Source: Betaproteobacteria bacterium SG8_41
GTDB lineage: Bacteria; Pseudomonadota; Gammaproteobacteria; Burkholderiales; SG8-41
Direction of reading: 5' to 3'
NCBI GenBank assembly: GCA_001303585.1
Contig: LJTT01000023.1
Location: 1-35,657 of the forward strand
Length of the DNA stretch: 35,657 bases
The translations under genes and the position numbers were made by a program. The notes beneath the pieces were generated by a model. It was not told where the DNA came from. It did no database searches and saw only the letters and a list, made by a program, of their open reading frames with translations. This document shows positions 32,201-35,657 of the stretch, piece after piece (the stretch's first letter is position 1; every line of letters begins with the position of its first letter).

Positions 32201-32548
32201 TCACGTCTTAGCCGGGGCTGCCGCCGGCGTCGGACTCGACTTGCGATCACCTCCAGGCGCAGCAGCGGCCGCAGCAGCCTGGGCCGATCCGGCCCGGGAA
32301 TGCCCCTTGAAAATACGCGTGTGCGAGAACTCGCCGAGCTTGTGGCCGACCATGTTTTCCGTAATGTAGACCGGCACGTGCTGCTTGCCGTTATGCACGC
32401 CAATCGTCAGCCCCACGAAATCCGGCAGGATGGTCGAGCGCCGCGACCAGGTCTTGATCGGACGCTTGTCATTCTTCCTCTGCGCCGCCTCCACCTTCTT
32501 GACGAGGTGCAGGTCGACGAACGGTCCCTTCTTGATCGAACGTGCCAT
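32201..32548 (-). CDS. rpsS: 30S ribosomal protein S19 with C-terminal extension
   Basis: The 115-residue protein has the S19 body [51 protein letters not shown] and [16 protein letters not shown], ending near residue 90. The rest ([30 protein letters not shown]) is an Ala/Pro-rich tail of about 25 residues not found in typical 91-93-residue S19. S19 sits in the head beside S13. It follows rplB by 12 nt. Confidence 0.97.
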   Translation of the reverse strand: MARSIKKGPFVDLHLVKKVEAAQRKNDKRPIKTWSRRSTILPDFVGLTIGVHNGKQHVPVYITENMVGHKLGEFSHTRIFKGHSRAGSAQAAAAAAAPGGDRKSSPTPAAAPAKT

Positions 32549-32560
32549 GTTTTCTGCCTC

Positions 32561-33394
32561 TTAGCCCACAACTTTCGCGTTACGACGCCGAATGATCATT
32601 CCCTGCGTGCGCTTGTTCTTGCGCGTCTTGTAGCCCTTGGACTTCACGGCCCAAGGGCTCACCGGGTCCCGCGCCGAGGATTTCTTGCCCTCGCCGCCGC
32701 CATGGGGATGGTCTATCGGGTTCATCGCGACACCGCGCACCGTCGGCCGGATGCCGCGCCAACGCACGCGTCCTGCCTTGCCGATCGACTCGAGCGCGTG
32801 CTCCTCGTTGCCGACCTCGCCGATAGTCGCGCGACAGTTGATGTGCACTTTGCGGATTTCTCCCGAACGTAACCGGATCTGCGCGTAGTCGCCTTCCCGC
32901 GCCAGCAACTGTACTGCGGCACCCGCCGCGCGCGCGAGCTGCGCACCCTTGCCAGGCATCATCTCCACACAGTGAATCGTGGTGCCCACCGGAATATTAC
33001 GCAGGGGCAGCGCGTTGCCGACCTTGATCGGAGCCTCCGCACCCGAGAGCAGTTGCGCCCCTGCGGAGACGCCCTTCGGCGCGATGATGTAGCGCCGCTC
33101 GCCATCGGCGTAGCACAGCAAAGCAAGGTTGGCGCTGCGATTCGGGTCGTACTCGAGTCGCTCTACCTTGGCCGGGATGCCGTCCTTGGCGCGCTTGAAA
33201 TCGATGACACGATAATGATGCGGATGGCCACCGCCCTGGTGGCGCATCGTGATCTCGCCGTGCACGTTGCGGCCGGCCTTGCGAATCCTGCGCTCCGTCA
33301 GGTGCGCGACCGGCCCGCCCTTGTGCAAGTCGCGATTGACGACTTTTACGTACTGGCGCCGGCCGGGAGTAACGGGCTTCTGTTTGACCAGCAT
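32561..33394 (-). CDS. rplB: 50S ribosomal protein L2
   Basis: The 277-residue protein has the full L2 fold. It includes [17 protein letters not shown], the central [34 protein letters not shown], and the C-terminal [50 protein letters not shown]. The last part holds the conserved His of HPHGGGEG near the peptidyl-transferase centre. Its ATG overlaps the rplW stop by one base. No extension is seen, unlike several neighbours. Confidence 0.98.
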   Translation of the reverse strand: MLVKQKPVTPGRRQYVKVVNRDLHKGGPVAHLTERRIRKAGRNVHGEITMRHQGGGHPHHYRVIDFKRAKDGIPAKVERLEYDPNRSANLALLCYADGERRYIIAPKGVSAGAQLLSGAEAPIKVGNALPLRNIPVGTTIHCVEMMPGKGAQLARAAGAAVQLLAREGDYAQIRLRSGEIRKVHINCRATIGEVGNEEHALESIGKAGRVRWRGIRPTVRGVAMNPIDHPHGGGEGKKSSARDPVSPWAVKSKGYKTRKNKRTQGMIIRRRNAKVVG

Positions 33395-33723
33395 TACTTC
33401 ATCTCCACTTGTTCGGCAAAGTTGATCTCCTGGCCCGGCTTGAGGCTCACGTAGGCCTTCTTCCAGTGATTGCGCCGGCCGACAAAGCGCCCGAACGTCT
33501 TGGTCTTGCCGCGCACGTTTGCGACCTGCACCGCAGCGACCTCGACCTTTTTGTCCTTGGTGCTGAACATGAGCTCGACGGCAGCCTTGATCTCGTGTTT
33601 GTTGGCGTCCGCCGCCACGCGAAACACGACGTGGTTGTGCTTGTCCGCGATGAACGTGCTCTTCTCCGAGATCACCGGCGCAAGGATGATCTGCATCAGC
33701 CGCTCCTGCCCCTTCGCCGTCAT
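33394..33723 (-). CDS. rplW: 50S ribosomal protein L23
   Basis: From ATG 33723 the protein has 109 residues: [45 protein letters not shown] and [33 protein letters not shown]23 is the docking site for trigger factor and SRP at the tunnel exit. The ATG overlaps the rplD stop (ATGA), which fixes the start against a longer open frame inside rplD. It adds about nine residues (MTAKGQERL) before the usual start. Confidence 0.96.
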   Translation of the reverse strand: MTAKGQERLMQIILAPVISEKSTFIADKHNHVVFRVAADANKHEIKAAVELMFSTKDKKVEVAAVQVANVRGKTKTFGRFVGRRNHWKKAYVSLKPGQEINFAEQVEMK

Positions 33724-34340
33724 GACAGCAACTCCTCTATCTTCGCCACGGCGTTCTTCGTCACCAGCACCCGTGAATACCGCATCAGGCTCACTGGATC
33801 GCAATGCGAGACCGTGAGAATGTGAACGCCCGGCAGATTGCGCGAGGACAAGCGGAGGTTCTCGTCAACTGCCTCGGTGATGATCAGCACGTCATCGAGC
33901 CCCATGCCCTTCAACTTCTGCGCCAGCAGCTTCGTCTTCGGCGCATCCAGCGTGAAGTTCTCGACCACCGCGAGCCGCTCCTCGCGCGCAAGCTGCGAGA
34001 GAATGGCTGACAGGCCGGCACGATACATCTTGCGATTGATTTTCTGCTCGAAGTTCTCGTCCGGCAGATTCGGGAAGACCTTGCCGCCGCCGCGCCACAG
34101 CGGGGACGACGCCCGACCGGCGCGCGCGCGCCCCGTGCCTTTCTGGCGCCACGGCTTCTTCGTGGACTTGTTGACATCGCTGCGGCCCTTCTGCGCGCGC
34201 GTGCCCTGCCGGCCATTGGCGAGATACGCCGTGAGCACCTGGTGCACCAGCGCCTCGTTGAAGTCGCGCCCGAAGGCCGAATCCGAGGCTGACACCTTCG
34301 AGGTCGCCTTGCCCTGCTCGTTGATCAGGTTCAATTCCAT
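33720..34340 (-). CDS. rplD: 50S ribosomal protein L4
   Basis: From ATG 34340 the protein has 206 residues, the normal L4 size: [91 protein letters not shown] holds the tunnel-lining loop (about 45-95). In E. coli L4 also represses its own S10 operon. It lies 13 nt after rplC with GGGGGCC before the ATG, and overlaps rplW by 4 nt. The frame open further upstream is not L4-like. Confidence 0.97.
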   Translation of the reverse strand: MELNLINEQGKATSKVSASDSAFGRDFNEALVHQVLTAYLANGRQGTRAQKGRSDVNKSTKKPWRQKGTGRARAGRASSPLWRGGGKVFPNLPDENFEQKINRKMYRAGLSAILSQLAREERLAVVENFTLDAPKTKLLAQKLKGMGLDDVLIITEAVDENLRLSSRNLPGVHILTVSHCDPVSLMRYSRVLVTKNAVAKIEELLS

Positions 34341-34353
34341 TTCGGCCCCCGCT

Positions 34354-35049
34354 CTACTTTCCGCCCTTGGCGGCTGCCGGCGCATTCTTCTTGTCGGCAG
34401 GAGCGGCACGCGCCGCGCGCACGGTCGGGCGCACCGTCACGTCACCCCCGCGCGAACCAGGAAGCGCGCCCTGTATAAGCAGCAGCTGGCGCTCGGCATC
34501 GATGCGGATGATCTCGACGTTCTGTACTGTGCGCTTGGCATTGCCAAGGTGGCCGGCCATGCGCTTGCCCGGGAACACGCGCCCCGGGTCCTGGTTTTGG
34601 CCAATCGAGCCGGGCTTGTTGTGCGACACGGAGTTGCCGTGGCTCGCGCGATTGGAAGAGAAGTTGTGGCGCTTGATGACCCCCGCAAAGCCCTTGCCCT
34701 GCGAAGTGCCGGTCACGTCAACCTTCTGGCCGACCTTGAAAAGGTCCACGCCTACCGCGCCACCGAGCGTCACGCCGGAAAGCTCATCCGGCTTGACGCG
34801 GAATTCCCTCAGCGCGTGTCCGGCTTCCACGCCGGCCTTGGCGAAGTGTCCCGCCGCCGCCTTGATGACGCGGCTCGGGCGCCGCCGCCCGAAGGCGACC
34901 TGCACCGCAGCGTATCCGTCAGTATCGGGGGTCTTGATCTGGGCCACGCGATTGTTCGACACATCCACCACCGTCACCGGGATGGTGTCGCCATCATCGG
35001 TGAACACGCGGGTCATGCCGACCTTGCGTCCCAATAATCCCAAACTCAT
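34354..35049 (-). CDS. rplC: 50S ribosomal protein L3
   Basis: The 231-residue protein starts [20 protein letters not shown] and carries the central extension [33 protein letters not shown] (about 135-168), which reaches toward the peptidyl-transferase centre. The Gln of GQNQDPG is the residue methylated by PrmB in E. coli. The last 20 or so residues ([21 protein letters not shown]) form an Ala/Lys tail beyond the usual end near [21 protein letters not shown] precedes the ATG. Confidence 0.98.
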   Translation of the reverse strand: MSLGLLGRKVGMTRVFTDDGDTIPVTVVDVSNNRVAQIKTPDTDGYAAVQVAFGRRRPSRVIKAAAGHFAKAGVEAGHALREFRVKPDELSGVTLGGAVGVDLFKVGQKVDVTGTSQGKGFAGVIKRHNFSSNRASHGNSVSHNKPGSIGQNQDPGRVFPGKRMAGHLGNAKRTVQNVEIIRIDAERQLLLIQGALPGSRGGDVTVRPTVRAARAAPADKKNAPAAAKGGK

Positions 35050-35084
35050 TTTAATTACCCTTCGTTAAAAGGTGCCGGCTTCAA

Positions 35085-35140
35085 TTGGCCGGCCATTATT
35101 TCCGTCAATCGCAAATCGCTATTCGTAAATCGGCCAATCC
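35085..35140. repeat. AATCG word repeats between rplC and rpsJ
   Basis: The 107-base gap holds GTCAATCGCAAATCGCTATT (35104-35123), then CGTAAATCGG and CCAATCC, a short-period repeat of AATCG words. It begins with a GCCGGC/GCCGGC pair (about 35071-35094). A related word fills the infA-rpmJ gap. Confidence 0.5.
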
Positions 35141-35156
35141 TTCGCTTGTCACGCAT

Positions 35157-35471
35157 CTACAGCTTGATTTCAACGTCCACGCCTGCCGGCAGATCGAGCT
35201 TCATCAGCGCATCCACCGTCTTGTCGGTCGGATCGATGATGTCCATCAGTCGCAGGTGCGTCCTGATCTCCAGCTGGTCGCGCGAGGTCTTGTTGACATG
35301 CGGCGAGCGCAGCAGGTCGAAGCGCTGCTTGCGGGTCGGCAGCGGGACCGGCCCCTTCACCACCGCGCCAGTGCGCTTGGCCGTGTCCACAATCTCGAGC
35401 GCCGACTGGTCGATCAACCGGTAGTCGAACGCCTTCAGCCGGATCCGTATTTTCTGACTTTTCACCGCCAT
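35157..35471 (-). CDS. rpsJ: 30S ribosomal protein S10
   Basis: The 104-residue protein is typical S10: [72 protein letters not shown] over about 7-77. Besides its place in the 30S head it binds NusB in transcription antitermination of rRNA operons. GGGG 6 nt upstream of the ATG is the ribosome site. It is the first gene of the S10 section; no strong promoter is seen before it, so transcription may read through from tuf. Confidence 0.98.
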   Translation of the reverse strand: MAVKSQKIRIRLKAFDYRLIDQSALEIVDTAKRTGAVVKGPVPLPTRKQRFDLLRSPHVNKTSRDQLEIRTHLRLMDIIDPTDKTVDALMKLDLPAGVDVEIKL

Positions 35472-35480
35472 ATTTAACCC

Positions 35481-35551
35481 CAGTAAACAGTGATTAGTGA
35501 ACAGTGATCGGTGAGCCGCAGCCCCTTAACCGTTCACCGTTTACCGTTCAC
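35481..35551. repeat. GTGAACGG-family inverted repeat between tuf and rpsJ
   Basis: Left arm AGTAAACAGTGATTAGTGAA and CAGTGATCGGTGAG (35482-35515), right arm TAACCGTTCACCGTTTACCG and TTCACTCG (35527-35554). The arms are imperfect complements. The tuf stop codon TGA lies within the right arm. Confidence 0.75.
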
Positions 35552-35657
35552 TCGATAACCTTCGCCACGACGCCCGCGCCGACGGTCTTGCCGCCCTCGC
35601 GGATCGCAAAGCGCAGCCCCTCTTCCATCGCGATGGGCTGAATCAACGCCACCGAGA
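35548..35657 (-). CDS. tuf: Elongation factor Tu, C-terminal fragment
   Basis: The last 35 codons of EF-Tu enter from the right edge: [20 protein letters not shown], then [15 protein letters not shown] and TGA. This is the end of domain 3, which binds tRNA and EF-Ts. Being directly upstream of rpsJ it is the tuf copy of the str-S10 region (normally rpsL-rpsG-fusA-tuf). The stop codon is formed within the GTGAACGG repeat arm. Confidence 0.95.
   Translation of the reverse strand, partial: SVALIQPIAMEEGLRFAIREGGKTVGAGVVAKVIE

Noticed and set aside
33838-35037. 399-residue plus-strand frame across rplD and rplC
   Set aside because: Both minus-strand genes are certain ribosomal proteins; the plus frame is a compositional shadow.
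1-35657. tRNA, rRNA, insertion sequence or prophage
   Set aside because: No cloverleaf, rRNA-like stretch, transposase, integrase or target-site duplication was recognised anywhere in the window.

Overview
The window looks like a GC-rich proteobacterial chromosome, most likely an uncultured betaproteobacterium. The main evidence is the ribosomal gene order tuf-rpsJ-...-secY-infA-rpmJ-rpsM-rpsK-rpsD-rpoA-rplQ, with infA placed between secY and rpmJ, together with environmental catabolic genes (CaiB, acyl-CoA dehydrogenase, MaoC, PrpD) and an MlaF-type ATPase. I see no rRNA, tRNA, CRISPR array, insertion sequence or phage gene.

The left half (1-20.5 kb) is a mosaic of short transcription units. 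A 3' gene fragment (3-131) is followed by a TPP-dependent acetolactate-synthase-like enzyme (minus), transcribed divergently from a mandelate racemase/muconate lactonizing-type enzyme (plus). Next come a small MscS channel and a membrane-anchored class III nucleotide cyclase with a long coiled coil. A minus-strand acyl-CoA cassette follows: PrpD, MaoC hydratase, acyl-CoA dehydrogenase and CaiB CoA-transferase. After it lie a secreted PliI-like lysozyme inhibitor, a degenerate cyclase-like/PEGA membrane protein, a tail-anchored Ser/Thr kinase, a secreted HAD phosphatase with an arylsulfatase, an orphan mlaF-like ATPase with a PLDc_N mini-protein, and a tight vanY - SAM hydrolase - RMD1 operon.

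The right half (20.6-35.7 kb, all minus strand) is the complete S10-spc-alpha supercluster, entered from a tuf fragment at the right edge and closed by a strong intrinsic terminator behind rplQ. Two good sigma70-type promoters are visible, one with a roughly 150-nt structured leader before rplN (spc) and one directly before rpsM (alpha). Several ribosomal proteins carry low-complexity Ala/Lys/Pro extensions (L5 N-terminal; S3, S19, L3, L15 and L17 C-terminal), and the S3 tail makes rpsC overlap rplP by 23 nt.

The most unusual signal is in the gaps. Many intergenic spaces, including several inside the ribosomal operon, contain short (about 6-12 nt) near-tandem words, usually arranged as two opposing arms that could fold into a hairpin. 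Different loci use different words (GCAGATAAAC, GGTTCAA, GGATGAA, TGGTGAT, GTGAACG, TCTGCGCC). Some arms run into start or stop codons, and one pair is nested inside another. They resemble the short tandemly repeated repetitive (STRR) sequences of cyanobacteria but are organised as inverted pairs. I regard this as the best candidate here for an undescribed system.
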